Positions 56,027 through 64,000 of a DNA stretch of 64,000 nt are shown here, in pieces; position 1 is the stretch's first letter, and every line of letters begins with the position of its first letter. The stretch lies in NCBI RefSeq assembly GCF_006346395.1, contig NZ_VDMS01000001.1, forward strand, positions 1,984,001 through 2,048,000, in the 5' to 3' direction. The position numbers and the translations under genes are program-made. The stretch comes from Nocardioides plantarum. Its GTDB lineage: Bacteria > Actinomycetota > Actinomycetes > Propionibacteriales > Nocardioidaceae. Below the pieces are notes generated by a model. That model saw only the letters and a program-made list of their open reading frames with translations. It ran no database searches and was not told the DNA's origin.

Positions 56027-56243
56027 TTGAACCCACCCTCAAGCTCCCCTGCCATTGTCTGTCAGCACTACGCCGGACGCCAGAATCTGATTCTTAGGAC
56101 GTTACTAGCGCGTATCTTGGCATGACGGACGCGCCGGAAGTGGCGGAACCAGCAACTCACCGGTGCCGTAGCTCAACCGCCGTCCGATGGAAGGGTCCAC
56201 GACGTGAGCGATCATCTGTGCCTACGACCTGCTCGACGTTGAC

Positions 56244-57521
56244 CTACTGAGTCAACGGCTTCAGGACCTCGAGGCCGCCCAGGTAGGGCTGCAGCGCCTT
56301 CGGCACCCTGACCGACCCGTCGGCCTGCTGGTGGGTCTCGAGCAGCGCGATCATCGGGCGGTTGGTCGAGCACAGGGTGCCGTTGAGGGTCGCGACCGGG
56401 ACGGTGCTGCTGCCCTGCTCGCCGGCCCGGGTGCGGATGTCGAGGCGCCGGCTCTGGAAGTCGGTGCAGTTGGAGGTCGACGTCAGCTCGCGGAACCGGC
56501 CCTGCGAGGAGATCCAGGCCTCGCAGTCGAACTTGCGCTGGGCCGACGTACCGAGGTCGCCGGCGGCCACGTCGATGACGCGGTAGTGGAGCTCGAGGAG
56601 GTCCATGAACTCCTTCTCCCACTCCAGGAGCCGCTGGTGCTCGGCGTAGGACTCCTCGACGGTGGTGTAGACGAACATCTCGACCTTGTCGAACCAGTGC
56701 ACCCGGAAGATGCCGCGGGTGTCCTTGCCGTGGGAGCCGGCCTCCTTGCGGAAGCAGGAGCTGAAGGCGGCGTAGCGCAGCGGCAGCGCCGCGGCGTCGA
56801 GGATCTCGTCGGAGTGGAAGGCCGCCATCGGCACCTCGGAGGTGCCGACGAGGTAGAGGTCCTGGCCCTCGATCCGGTAGACCTCGTCGGCGTGCTCGCC
56901 GAGGAAGCCAGTGCCCTCCATGGCGTGCGACTTGACCAGCGCCGGAGCGACGACCTCGGTGAAGCCGTTGGCGGCGGCGGTGTCGAGCGCGAGGTTCATC
57001 AGCGCACGGTGCAGGCGGGCACCGATGCCGGTGAAGAAGTAGAAGCGCGAGCCGGACACCTTGGCGCCCCGCTCGAGGTCGATCGCGCCGAGCATCTGGC
57101 CCAGCTCGACGTGGTCGCGCGGCTCGAAGTCGAACTCGGGCTTGGTGCCGCGGGTCTCGAGCACGACGAAGTCGTCCTCGCCGCCCGCCGGGGCCTCGTC
57201 GGCCGCCGGGTTGGGGATGGAGCGGATGGCGTCGTCCCAGGCCTGCTCGGCGGCCGCGCGCGCGGCGTCGGCCTCCTTGACCTCGGCCGAGAGGGTCTTG
57301 GTCTGGGCGAGCAGCGCCTGCTTCTCCTCGCCGGAGGCCTTCGGGATGAGGGCGCCGAGCGACTTCTGCTCGCCGCGCTTGGCCTCGAAGGTCGCGATCG
57401 CCGTACGGCGTGCGGCGTCGGCGGCGAGGGCCACGTCGACCACGTCGCCGGACAGGCCGCGCTTGGCCTGGGCGGCACGCACGCGGTCGGGGTCGTCACG
57501 CAGGAGTCGGGCGTCGATCAT
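56244..57521 (-). CDS. serS: seryl-tRNA synthetase
   Basis: 425 aa, full length. The N-terminal coiled-coil tRNA-binding arm (about 1-110; [20 protein letters not shown]) is followed by the class II core: motif 2 [20 protein letters not shown] and motif 3 with [20 protein letters not shown], plus the serine-pocket [10 protein letters not shown]. It starts [15 protein letters not shown] as in most SerRS. Two tRNA-Ser genes lie 9-12 kb away in the window. It ends before the AT-rich insert. Confidence 0.97.
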   Translation of the reverse strand: MIDARLLRDDPDRVRAAQAKRGLSGDVVDVALAADAARRTAIATFEAKRGEQKSLGALIPKASGEEKQALLAQTKTLSAEVKEADAARAAAEQAWDDAIRSIPNPAADEAPAGGEDDFVVLETRGTKPEFDFEPRDHVELGQMLGAIDLERGAKVSGSRFYFFTGIGARLHRALMNLALDTAAANGFTEVVAPALVKSHAMEGTGFLGEHADEVYRIEGQDLYLVGTSEVPMAAFHSDEILDAAALPLRYAAFSSCFRKEAGSHGKDTRGIFRVHWFDKVEMFVYTTVEESYAEHQRLLEWEKEFMDLLELHYRVIDVAAGDLGTSAQRKFDCEAWISSQGRFRELTSTSNCTDFQSRRLDIRTRAGEQGSSTVPVATLNGTLCSTNRPMIALLETHQQADGSVRVPKALQPYLGGLEVLKPLTQ

Positions 57522-57613
57522 GACGCGAGGCTATCCGTCGGGCCGCGGGCGCCTCACGTCAGTTGCGGTTCGTCATACTTGGTCGTTCCGTCCCCGCCTC
57601 CCCAGGAGCCTCG

Positions 57614-59242
57614 TTGCTCGACCGACCGCGCACCACCCGGCTCGCCTGGGCCCTGGGGTGCCTGCTGCTCTTCGCCCTGATCGCCACGGCGGTCCAGCAG
57701 GGCTGGGGCTGGCTCGACGACGTCGACCACCGCGGCCGGACGGCCCGCACCTGGGCGATCGACGACCGCGGCCTGCGCGGCGTGCTCCAGGTCGTCGAGG
57801 ACCTCTTCGCCGTGGTCGGCATGACCGTCTACTCCTGCCTCCTGGTCGCGGGCCTGTGGGTCAAGAACCACCGGCGCGCGGCGGTCTACGTCGCCGGGGT
57901 GATGCTCGTGACCTCCGGGCTCACCACCCTCGCCAAGCTGCTCTTCGCCCGCTCGCGGCCCGAGTGGCAGGACCTCGAGGAGGTCCTCAACAGCAAGTCG
58001 TTCCCGTCCGGGCACGCCTCGTCGTCGGCAGCCCTCGCCGGGGTCGTGATCGTGATCGCCTTCATGCTCGTACGCCGCAGCGCGATTCGCCGGCTGCTGT
58101 CGGCCCTCGCGGCACTGATGGCCGTCGTCGTCGCCCTCGACCGGGTGCTGCTGGGTCGCCACTACCCCTCCGACGTGGTGGCCGGGGCGCTGCTGGGCGT
58201 CGCGGTCGTGCTGCTGGGCCTGGTGGTCTACAGCCCGCTGCCGCGCAGCCACGCCCTCAAGAGCGAGCCGCTGCCCCAGGCGCTGCCGTCGGCCAAGCGG
58301 CTCGCCGTCGTGCTCAACCCGATCAAGGTCGAGGACGTCGAGGTCTTCCAGGGCATCGTCACCGCGATGGCCCGCGGCGCCGGCTGGCAGGACCCCACCT
58401 GGCACCTCACCACCCCCGAGGACTCCGGCACCGGCCAGGCCGAGGAGGCCTCGGTGGCCGGCGCCGACCTGGTGATCGTCTGCGGCGGCGACGGCACGGT
58501 CCGCGAGGTCGCCGCCGAGCTCGCCGGCACCGGCATCCCGGTCGGCATCGTGCCCGCCGGCACCGGCAACCTGCTGGCCCGCAACCTCGACATCCCGCTC
58601 TACATCCGCGCCGCCATCGACATCGCGCTCACCGGGCAGGACCGCGCGATCGACATGGTCGCCGTACGCGGGGACAAGCCGGCCGACCCGCACGGCGAGC
58701 CGCTCGACGCCGACACCGACGGGACCGCCGAGCAGTTCGAGAGCCACTTCATGGTGATGGCCGGCATGGGCTTCGACGCCGCGATCATGGAGGGCGTCAA
58801 CGAGGACATCAAGAAGAAGGTCGGCTGGCTCGCCTACGTGCTGTCCGCCCTGAAGTCGCTGATGTTCCCGGTGACCAAGGTCGAGATCTCCATCGACGGC
58901 GGCGAGTTCACCAAGCACCGCGCCCGCACCGTCCTGGTCGGCAACGTCGGCTACCTGCAGGCCGGGATGCCGCTGCTCCCCGACGCCTCGATCGACGACG
59001 GCCAGCTCGACGTCGTCGTCCTCTACCCCCAGCGCTTCCTGTCCTGGATCCCGCTCGCCGTGCGCGTGCTCGCCAAGCGCACCCGCACCGACGACACCAT
59101 CAACCGAATGACCGGCCGCACCGTCTCGATCCGGGCTGGCGTCGACATCCCCCGCCAGCTCGACGGCGACTCCATCGGCCCCGGGCGTGAGCTGCACATG
59201 GAGTGCATCCACGGGCGGCTGCTCGTGCGGGTCCCGCGATGA
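57614..59242 (+). CDS. PAP2 phosphatase / diacylglycerol kinase fusion
   Basis: 542 aa from TTG 57614 with AGGAG six nt upstream. The N-terminal half is a six-helix PAP2 phosphatase: FARSRPE (KxxxxxxRP-like), FPSGHASSSAALAG (PSGH) and LLGRHYPSDVVAG (SRxxxxxHxxxD). From about residue 230 it is a DgkB/YegS-type lipid kinase: LNPIKVEDVE, IVCGGDGTVREVA, GIVPAGTGNLLARN and late VPRQLDGDS-like DIPRQLDGDSIG. It probably interconverts phosphatidate and diacylglycerol, or acts on polyprenyl phosphates, at the membrane. Confidence 0.92.
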   Translation: MLDRPRTTRLAWALGCLLLFALIATAVQQGWGWLDDVDHRGRTARTWAIDDRGLRGVLQVVEDLFAVVGMTVYSCLLVAGLWVKNHRRAAVYVAGVMLVTSGLTTLAKLLFARSRPEWQDLEEVLNSKSFPSGHASSSAALAGVVIVIAFMLVRRSAIRRLLSALAALMAVVVALDRVLLGRHYPSDVVAGALLGVAVVLLGLVVYSPLPRSHALKSEPLPQALPSAKRLAVVLNPIKVEDVEVFQGIVTAMARGAGWQDPTWHLTTPEDSGTGQAEEASVAGADLVIVCGGDGTVREVAAELAGTGIPVGIVPAGTGNLLARNLDIPLYIRAAIDIALTGQDRAIDMVAVRGDKPADPHGEPLDADTDGTAEQFESHFMVMAGMGFDAAIMEGVNEDIKKKVGWLAYVLSALKSLMFPVTKVEISIDGGEFTKHRARTVLVGNVGYLQAGMPLLPDASIDDGQLDVVVLYPQRFLSWIPLAVRVLAKRTRTDDTINRMTGRTVSIRAGVDIPRQLDGDSIGPGRELHMECIHGRLLVRVPR

Positions 59243-59243
59243 C

Positions 59244-59906
59244 GTGACCGAGCGGTCTGCGGACCGGGTCGCCGCCTGGGAGCGTCGCTCCGAGATCCCG
59301 CTCCTGCTGCTCGCGGTCGCCTTCCTGGTCGCCTACGCCTGGCCGGTGCTCGACCCGACGCTGGACGCCGGCGTCGAGGACTCGTTGCGGGCGGTCTCGT
59401 GGACCGTCTGGGTCGCCTTCGTGCTCGACGTCGCGATCCGGCTCGTGCTGGCCGACCACCGTGTCCGGTACGCCCGGCAGCACTGGTGGGACATCGCCCT
59501 GGTCGCGCTGCCCATGCTCCGTCCCCTCCGCCTGCTCCGGCTGCTGGCGTTCGCCCGCCTCCTCCACCGCTCCGCACGGGTCAACCTCGTGGGCCGCGTG
59601 GGCATCTACGTCTCCGGTACGGCGGTCGCCGCGGTCGGGCTCGGGGCGATCGCCGTCCTCGATGCCGAACGGGAGGCACCCGACGCCACCATCACCACGT
59701 TCGGCGACGCCGTGTGGTGGGCGGTCACGACCGTCAGCACGGTGGGGTACGGCGACCTCTACCCCGTGACGACCACCGGGCGACTCGTGGCCACCGTCCT
59801 GATGATCGTGGGCATCGCCGTCGTCGGCACCGTGACGGCCACGGTCGCCGCCTGGCTGATCGCCGAGGTGGCCGACCAGCCCGCCGAGCCGCCGCCGACC
59901 CGTTAG
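59244..59906 (+). CDS. voltage-gated-type potassium channel
   Basis: 220 aa. About six hydrophobic segments with an arginine-rich S4-like helix (LRPLRLLRLLAFARLLHRSA) and the potassium selectivity filter TTVSTVGYGDLYP in the pore loop before the last helix. No cytoplasmic RCK/TrkA_N domain follows, so it is a minimal 6TM Kv-like channel. GTG 59244 starts 1 nt after the PAP2-kinase stop (ATGACGTG context), implying translational coupling. Confidence 0.92.
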   Translation: MTERSADRVAAWERRSEIPLLLLAVAFLVAYAWPVLDPTLDAGVEDSLRAVSWTVWVAFVLDVAIRLVLADHRVRYARQHWWDIALVALPMLRPLRLLRLLAFARLLHRSARVNLVGRVGIYVSGTAVAAVGLGAIAVLDAEREAPDATITTFGDAVWWAVTTVSTVGYGDLYPVTTTGRLVATVLMIVGIAVVGTVTATVAAWLIAEVADQPAEPPPTR

Positions 59907-60478
59907 GCCGCGGCGCGCAGCGCGTGCCGCGACGCCTGCAGCACCGTGTGCGCCAGGGCGGCGCAGCAGGCGACCGCGGGACTGTCGTCGCGGTGGCCGG
60001 GGCGGGTGTGGTCGAGCCGGTCGGCGGCGTCGATCAGGCACCGACCGCAGCGCACGAACTCGCGGTCGAGCCCGGGTCCGGTCGGACCGTCGGCCAGCTG
60101 GTGCAGGCGCTCCTCGCCGAAGCGCGCGAGGAGCACCAGCGCCTCGGTGTGCGCCACGCCGATCCCGCCGTCGACGCGGCCGACGAGCACGAGCCGGGCG
60201 AGGTGGTCGAGCAGCCGGGACACCCGGGCCGCGTCGGCGACCAGCAGCAGCCGGTGCGTCGCCGCCTGGCGTCGTACGGCGGACCCGACGATGTCGCGCC
60301 GGGCCTGCAGCTCCGCGGCCGCGACCAGGGTGTGCCGGTGGGCCCCGTCGCGCAGCACCCGCCGGGCGGCGTCGCGGTCGGCGTCGAGCGACGCGCGCAC
60401 GACGTCACCGAGCGCGGTGGCGAGGGAGTCGAGGAGCTGGTGGTGCACGTCGGGTTGCGGGGCGGTGCGCGTGGTCAT
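59903..60478 (-). CDS. alpha-helical protein, distantly PhoU-like
   Basis: 191 aa, almost entirely helical: LLDSLATALGDVVRASLDAD, LQARRDIVGSAVRRQAATHR and LLVADAARVSRLLDHLARLV. The spacing of acidic and QA motifs recalls a PhoU domain, but it is shorter than PhoU and the resemblance is weak. It converges with the channel gene, the stop codons overlapping by 4 nt. No phosphate-transport genes are nearby. Confidence 0.75.
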   Translation of the reverse strand: MTTRTAPQPDVHHQLLDSLATALGDVVRASLDADRDAARRVLRDGAHRHTLVAAAELQARRDIVGSAVRRQAATHRLLLVADAARVSRLLDHLARLVLVGRVDGGIGVAHTEALVLLARFGEERLHQLADGPTGPGLDREFVRCGRCLIDAADRLDHTRPGHRDDSPAVACCAALAHTVLQASRHALRAAA

Positions 60479-60624
60479 GCCTCTGTTCTATGACCCCTGC
60501 GGCGGACGCCGGGCCGGTCTTGACGGGGTCCTGACGCACGAGGCGCCGGTCTTGACGCCGGACGCACGTCAGGGCGGTCGGTGACCCGGCCGCCCTGACG
60601 TTGTCGATGCTCAGCTGTCGATGC

Positions 60625-62052
60625 TCAGCACGCCTGCGCGGTCGTCCTGTCGACGCAGGTCCGGCCGAGGAGGGTCGGGCGGAACGTCGAGTCCTCCGAG
60701 TCGAGGGTCCACGAGTAGACGAGGGCGTCGTTCTTCTCCATGTCGGGATAGACCCGGGTGTAGAGGCCCTTCCCGCCACCGGCGGTGAAGGTCTCGTACC
60801 TCCCGGTGACACCACTGTCGGAGGTGAAGCCGCTCCCGAAGGGCACCTGGCCGTCGTACTCGTCGACGACCAGGTCGCCGCCCGCGAACGAGACGACGGT
60901 GTAGCGGGTGCTGTCGCCCCCGCCCAGCTCGTCTCGGATCAGCCAGCCGGTGCTGGAGCCGTAGCGCAGCAGCTGCGTGTCGAGCGTCGGATCGACGGCG
61001 CCGGGAACGTCGACCTGGAGCGGGCTCGTGTCGCCGTCGACGAGGAGCGCGAAGCCGGCGCCGCTCGGGACCAGCTCGGCGGTCCAGCCGTCTCCCCCGG
61101 GGTAGGAGACCTGCTCGCCCGGGGCGACCGTGTCGACCTGGTCCTGGGCCGGCAGCTCCGGCGCGTCGTCGACACCGTCGAAGGGGTCGCTGGGGCACGC
61201 GGTGGCCACGCCGTCGGCGATGCAGTAGGTGCCCTGCCGGGTCGGGACCAGGTCGACCGCGTCGCTGTCGGGCCCGCCGCCTCCCTCACCGGGACCGGTG
61301 ACCTCCCAGTCGTAGACGTCGTAGCGTCCCTCGTCCGGCGTGCCGATGGAGAGGCGCGTGCGCAGGACCCCGTCGTTGAGCCAGGTCAGGTAGCCCTGGT
61401 CGTCGGCGGTGTAGCCGTTGCCGAACGGCACCGAGGCGGGCTCGGTCGCCGCGACGAGGTCGCCGGAGCGCAGGACCAGGACGGTGAGGTCGGCGTGCTC
61501 GTCGCCACTGCGGACCAGCCAGCCGTTGCCGGCCTGGCCGAGCCCGAGGGTCTGGCTGGACAGCCGGTTGGGCGAGCCGTCGTCGGCGACGTCGAGGTCG
61601 GCCGTGTAGGAGGTCCCGCGGTCGTCGGTGACGGTCAGGGTCGTGGAGTCGGCCGACACGACGGCGGTCGATCCGTCGTCGCCGGTCACGGTGGTGCCGG
61701 GATCGACGTAGCCGAGGTCGGTCTCCTCGAACAGTCCGTCCGCGCCGGTCACCGGGGTCGTCGGCGGGGCGGAGGGCCCGTCGGACGGTGCGGAGGACGC
61801 GGACGGGGACGCGAAGTCCTTGTCCCCCCTCGCGGAGGGCGCGTCACTGGTGACGGCGACCGCCACGACCGCGGCCGCAGCCACGAGCCCGGCGGTCACG
61901 ACGGCCGCGACGACAGGGCCGCGCCGGTGGAGAGGGACGACGACCGCCGGCGGGGCCGCCGGGGTCAGGTCATGCGCGTCGACGAGCTCGGCACGGGCGT
62001 GGAGGGCCTCGGTGAGGAGGCCCTCGAGCGGGTTGGTGGCGGGGGCGCTCAT
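60625..62052 (-). CDS. membrane-anchored protein paired with the ECF sigma factor (probable anti-sigma or sensor)
   Basis: 475 aa. The cytoplasmic N-terminus (about 1-45; MSAPATNPLEGLLTEALHAR) is followed by one membrane helix (VVAAVVTAGLVAAAAVVAVAV, about 47-67), a Ser/Pro-rich linker and a large outer beta-rich domain with two similar halves (ETDLGYVDPGTTVTGDDGST...; QDQVDTVAPGEQVSYPGG...). Four cysteines lie in the outer part. Its start overlaps the sigma-factor stop by 4 nt (ATGA). There is no zinc anti-sigma HxxxCxxC motif, so the mode of action is inferred from the operon alone. Confidence 0.82.
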   Translation of the reverse strand: MSAPATNPLEGLLTEALHARAELVDAHDLTPAAPPAVVVPLHRRGPVVAAVVTAGLVAAAAVVAVAVTSDAPSARGDKDFASPSASSAPSDGPSAPPTTPVTGADGLFEETDLGYVDPGTTVTGDDGSTAVVSADSTTLTVTDDRGTSYTADLDVADDGSPNRLSSQTLGLGQAGNGWLVRSGDEHADLTVLVLRSGDLVAATEPASVPFGNGYTADDQGYLTWLNDGVLRTRLSIGTPDEGRYDVYDWEVTGPGEGGGGPDSDAVDLVPTRQGTYCIADGVATACPSDPFDGVDDAPELPAQDQVDTVAPGEQVSYPGGDGWTAELVPSGAGFALLVDGDTSPLQVDVPGAVDPTLDTQLLRYGSSTGWLIRDELGGGDSTRYTVVSFAGGDLVVDEYDGQVPFGSGFTSDSGVTGRYETFTAGGGKGLYTRVYPDMEKNDALVYSWTLDSEDSTFRPTLLGRTCVDRTTAQAC

Positions 62053-62591
62053 CGGCCCTCTCCCTTCAGGATCAGCTCGAGCGCGTCGAGCGCGCGCGAG
62101 GCGGTGGACTTGACCGAGCCGCGGGAGATCCCGCAGGCCTCGGCGATCTCGGCCTCGGAGAGGCCGGACCAGTAGCGCAGGACGAGCACCTCGCGCTGGC
62201 GCGGGGCGAGCCGGTCGAGGCCGGCGAGGACCTCGCGGTGCTCCTCGGCCAGCACCGCGCGGTCGTCGGGCCCCGGTGGCTCGGCCTCGGCGGGCGGCAC
62301 GTAGCCCCGCGCCGTACGACGACGCCGCAGCGCCGAGCGGGAGCCGTTGACCACCGACGTGCGCAGGTAGCCCAGCGCGGCGTGGGGTTCGCGGACCTGG
62401 TGGAGCCGTCCCGCGAGGGAGGCGAACGCGTCCTGCACGACGTCCTCGGCCGAGGCCCGGTCGTCGACGAGCAGGAGGGCGAGGCGCACGAGCGAGAGCC
62501 GGTGCGCGGCGTACAGCTCGGCCAGGTCGTCGGCCGTGAGGCCCCGCCGTCCGGGCCTGCTGGTGATCCCCGAGAGATCCGTGGTGGTGGT
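62049..62591 (-). CDS. ECF (SigE-type) RNA polymerase sigma factor
   Basis: 180 aa. Region 2 (LYAAHRLSLVRLALLLVDDR; ASAEDVVQDAFASLAGRLHQ) and region 4 (LDRLAPRQREVLVLRYWSGL; SEAEIAEACGISRGSVKSTASRAL) are clear. The ATG 62591 is used; a GTG two codons upstream is possible. It is translationally coupled to the membrane protein downstream. Divergent from the NTF2-like gene (59 bp), it may autoregulate from that gap. Confidence 0.93.
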   Translation of the reverse strand, partial: TTTTDLSGITSRPGRRGLTADDLAELYAAHRLSLVRLALLLVDDRASAEDVVQDAFASLAGRLHQVREPHAALGYLRTSVVNGSRSALRRRRTARGYVPPAEAEPPGPDDRAVLAEEHREVLAGLDRLAPRQREVLVLRYWSGLSEAEIAEACGISRGSVKSTASRALDALELILKGEGR

Positions 62592-62649
62592 CATGCCCAC
62601 TGAGACGCCTCGGGGTGCTGTCGGTTGTCTCGCGCGGTTGACTGGCCTC

Positions 62650-63048
62650 ATGACGACCCCCGCGCCCGTCCTCGCCTGGCACGACATCGCCCGCACCCGC
62701 GACCCCGCGGGCCTCGACGCCCTCCTCGCCGACGACTGCGTGTTCCGCTCGCCGGCGGTGCACACGCCGCAGGAGGGCAAGGCCGTGACGACGGCCTACC
62801 TGCGCGCGGCGATGGTGGTGCTCGGCCCGACCCTGCGCTACCTCGACGAGTGGTACGCCGGCGATGACGACGGGGGCTCCGCAGTCCTGGAGTTCGAGTG
62901 CGAGGTCGACGGCAGGGCCGTGCACGGCGTCGACATGCTGCGCTGGGGCAGCGGCGGCCGGCTGACGTCGTTCACGGTGATGGTGCGGCCGGTCAAGGGG
63001 CTCGAGGCGGTCATCGCCGGCATGGGCGCCGAGCTCATGAGGGGCTGA
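62650..63048 (+). CDS. NTF2-like (SnoaL-type) nuclear transport factor 2 family protein
   Basis: 132 aa cone-shaped alpha+beta barrel: VLAWHDIARTRDPAGLDALL, DDCVFRSPAVHTPQEGK, VLEFECEVDGRAVHGVDMLRW and FTVMVRPVKGLEAVI. Members bind or isomerise small hydrophobic molecules; the function here is unknown. It lies 4 nt before the dehalogenase-like hydrolase, so the two are probably co-transcribed. Confidence 0.87.
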   Translation: MTTPAPVLAWHDIARTRDPAGLDALLADDCVFRSPAVHTPQEGKAVTTAYLRAAMVVLGPTLRYLDEWYAGDDDGGSAVLEFECEVDGRAVHGVDMLRWGSGGRLTSFTVMVRPVKGLEAVIAGMGAELMRG

Positions 63049-63052
63049 GGAC

Positions 63053-63937
63053 GTGGTCCTCGGGGACTTCGACGAGGTCGACACCGAGGTCGACGACGTG
63101 CGCATCCACGCCCGCGTGGGTGGCTCGGGCCCGCCGGTGCTGCTGCTCCACGGCTACCCGCAGACCTCGGCGATGTGGCACCGGGTCGCCCCCGGGCTCG
63201 CCGAGACGCACACCGTGGTCGCGCCCGACCTGCGTGGCTACGGGCGTTCCGACCGACCGGCATCGACCGGCGACCACGCGTCGTACGGCAAGCGGGCGAT
63301 GGCCGCCGACCAGGCCGGGCTCATGCGTGCCCTGGGCCACGAGCAGTACGCCGTCGTCGGCCACGACCGCGGCGCGCGCGTGGCGCACCGGTTGGTGCTC
63401 GACCATCCCGACGCGGTCACCCAGGCTGCCGTGCTCGACATCGCACCCACGCGGCACGTGCTGGCCCACGTCGACCTGTTGCTCGCACGCGTCTACGACC
63501 ACTGGTTCTTCCTCGCCCAGGACAACGACCTGCCCGAGGTGCTCATCGGCGGTGCCCCCGAGCACTGGCTGCGCACCAAGCTGGGCCAATGGTCGGGCCC
63601 CGGCGCGGTCTTCGACGAGGCGGCCGTGCGTGAGTACGTCGACTGCTTCGACGCCGACTCGATCCGCGGCTCGACCGACGACTACCGCGCCGGCGCGACG
63701 ATCGACCTGGTCGACGACGAGGCCAGCCACGTCGCCGGTGACCGGATCGGCTGCCCGCTGCTGGTGCTCTGGGGAGACGCAGGGTTCGTCGGCCTGGCCT
63801 ACGACCCGCTCGCGGTCTGGCGGGAGTACGCCGAGCACGACGACCTGGTGAGTGGGCAGGCCCTGCCCGGCGGGCACTTCCTTCCCGAGGAGGCACCGGC
63901 CGAGACGCTGGCCGCGCTGCGCGCGTTCCTGGCGTGA
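63053..63937 (+). CDS. alpha/beta hydrolase, haloacetate dehalogenase-like
   Basis: 294 aa from GTG. HGYPQTSAMWHRVAPGLAET, VVAPDLRGYGRSDRPAST, the nucleophile elbow GHDRGARVAHRLVLDHPD (aspartate, not serine) and C-terminal ALPGGHFLPEEAPAET with the catalytic histidine match fluoro/haloacetate dehalogenases and close epoxide hydrolases. The Asp nucleophile with RGAR points to haloacetate dehalogenase-type chemistry; the substrate is unproven. It is followed by a hairpin. Confidence 0.9.
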   Translation: MVLGDFDEVDTEVDDVRIHARVGGSGPPVLLLHGYPQTSAMWHRVAPGLAETHTVVAPDLRGYGRSDRPASTGDHASYGKRAMAADQAGLMRALGHEQYAVVGHDRGARVAHRLVLDHPDAVTQAAVLDIAPTRHVLAHVDLLLARVYDHWFFLAQDNDLPEVLIGGAPEHWLRTKLGQWSGPGAVFDEAAVREYVDCFDADSIRGSTDDYRAGATIDLVDDEASHVAGDRIGCPLLVLWGDAGFVGLAYDPLAVWREYAEHDDLVSGQALPGGHFLPEEAPAETLAALRAFLA

Positions 63938-63944
63938 GCCCGGT

Positions 63945-63969
63945 CCACCACCTGAGCTCGAGGTGGTGG
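63945..63969 (+). terminator. hairpin after the dehalogenase-like gene
   Basis: CCACCACCT-GAGCTCG-AGGTGGTGG, a 9-bp perfect stem 7 nt after the stop. The remaining 31 bases to the window end hold nothing I can support. Confidence 0.7.
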
Positions 63970-64000
63970 GCGTAGACCACGAAGCCGAGCGGTGCTCGAC

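Noticed and set aside
63543-63980. Reverse-strand frame at the right window edge
   Set aside because: It overlaps the dehalogenase-like gene by almost 400 nt and has Arg/Pro-rich shadow composition. A gene beyond base 64000 cannot be judged.

Overview
The window is high-GC DNA with GTG/TTG starts, many 1-17 nt gene overlaps, several probable leaderless starts and actinobacterial marker genes: a proteasome activator (Bpa), a TB7.3-like mini biotin carrier, GTP-dependent PEP carboxykinase and WHG-type TetR. Together with the phenylacetate genes and the abundance of LLM flavin oxidoreductases this suggests a soil actinobacterium of the Nocardioidaceae (Nocardioides-like). That assignment is inferred from gene content, not from a marker-gene comparison.

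Left part (1-16.6 kb): catabolism. A paaA gene running off the left edge is divergent from paaZ, with a TetR-type operator between them. Then come an MTHFR-like protein, a methyltransferase and an EthD protein; an LLM oxidoreductase divergent from a MerR regulator/zinc alcohol dehydrogenase pair; a ParD-like/zeta toxin-antitoxin pair; an alpha/beta-hydrolase with its TetR regulator; and another LLM enzyme. A ROK repressor is divergent from a compact zwf-edd-eda operon encoding a complete oxidative Entner-Doudoroff route.

Middle part (16.9-37.4 kb): exported and envelope proteins. It holds a small secreted four-cysteine protein, a tandem-GNAT gene preceded by a deleted relic of itself, a carboxylesterase, a lipoprotein and a HupE/UreJ membrane protein. 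Next are a purple-acid-phosphatase-like exoenzyme, a two-component flavin monooxygenase (LLM plus FMN reductase), a PucR regulator and TerC. A 1948-residue modular GH92 mannosidase and another secreted protein follow; the phosphatase, mannosidase and last protein share a C-terminal Ig-like repeat type.

Accessory part (37.5-41.3 kb): a decayed IS110-family transposase, a RES-Xre toxin-antitoxin operon whose antitoxin has a lysine-rich histone-like tail, an orphan gene framed by 54-bp direct repeats, and a YaeQ-like gene, ending at tRNA-Arg(ACG).

Right part (41.4-64 kb): mostly housekeeping. It has pckG, a LuxR-type regulator convergent with a 45-aa secreted peptide gene, tRNA-Ser(GCT), tRNA-Ser(TGA), the mini biotin carrier, a nitrilase-family amidohydrolase, mobA with DUF6457, a quinone oxidoreductase, bpa, a HAD-GNAT-HAD operon, serS, a PAP2/diacylglycerol kinase fusion, a potassium channel, an ECF sigma factor with a membrane partner, and a dehalogenase-like hydrolase. 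An AT-richer insert between serS and the HAD operon carries a membrane-anchored methyltransferase of foreign appearance.

The best candidates for something undescribed are the LuxR/secreted-peptide pair (44.2-45.5 kb) and the membrane-tethered methyltransferase insert (55.0-56.2 kb).
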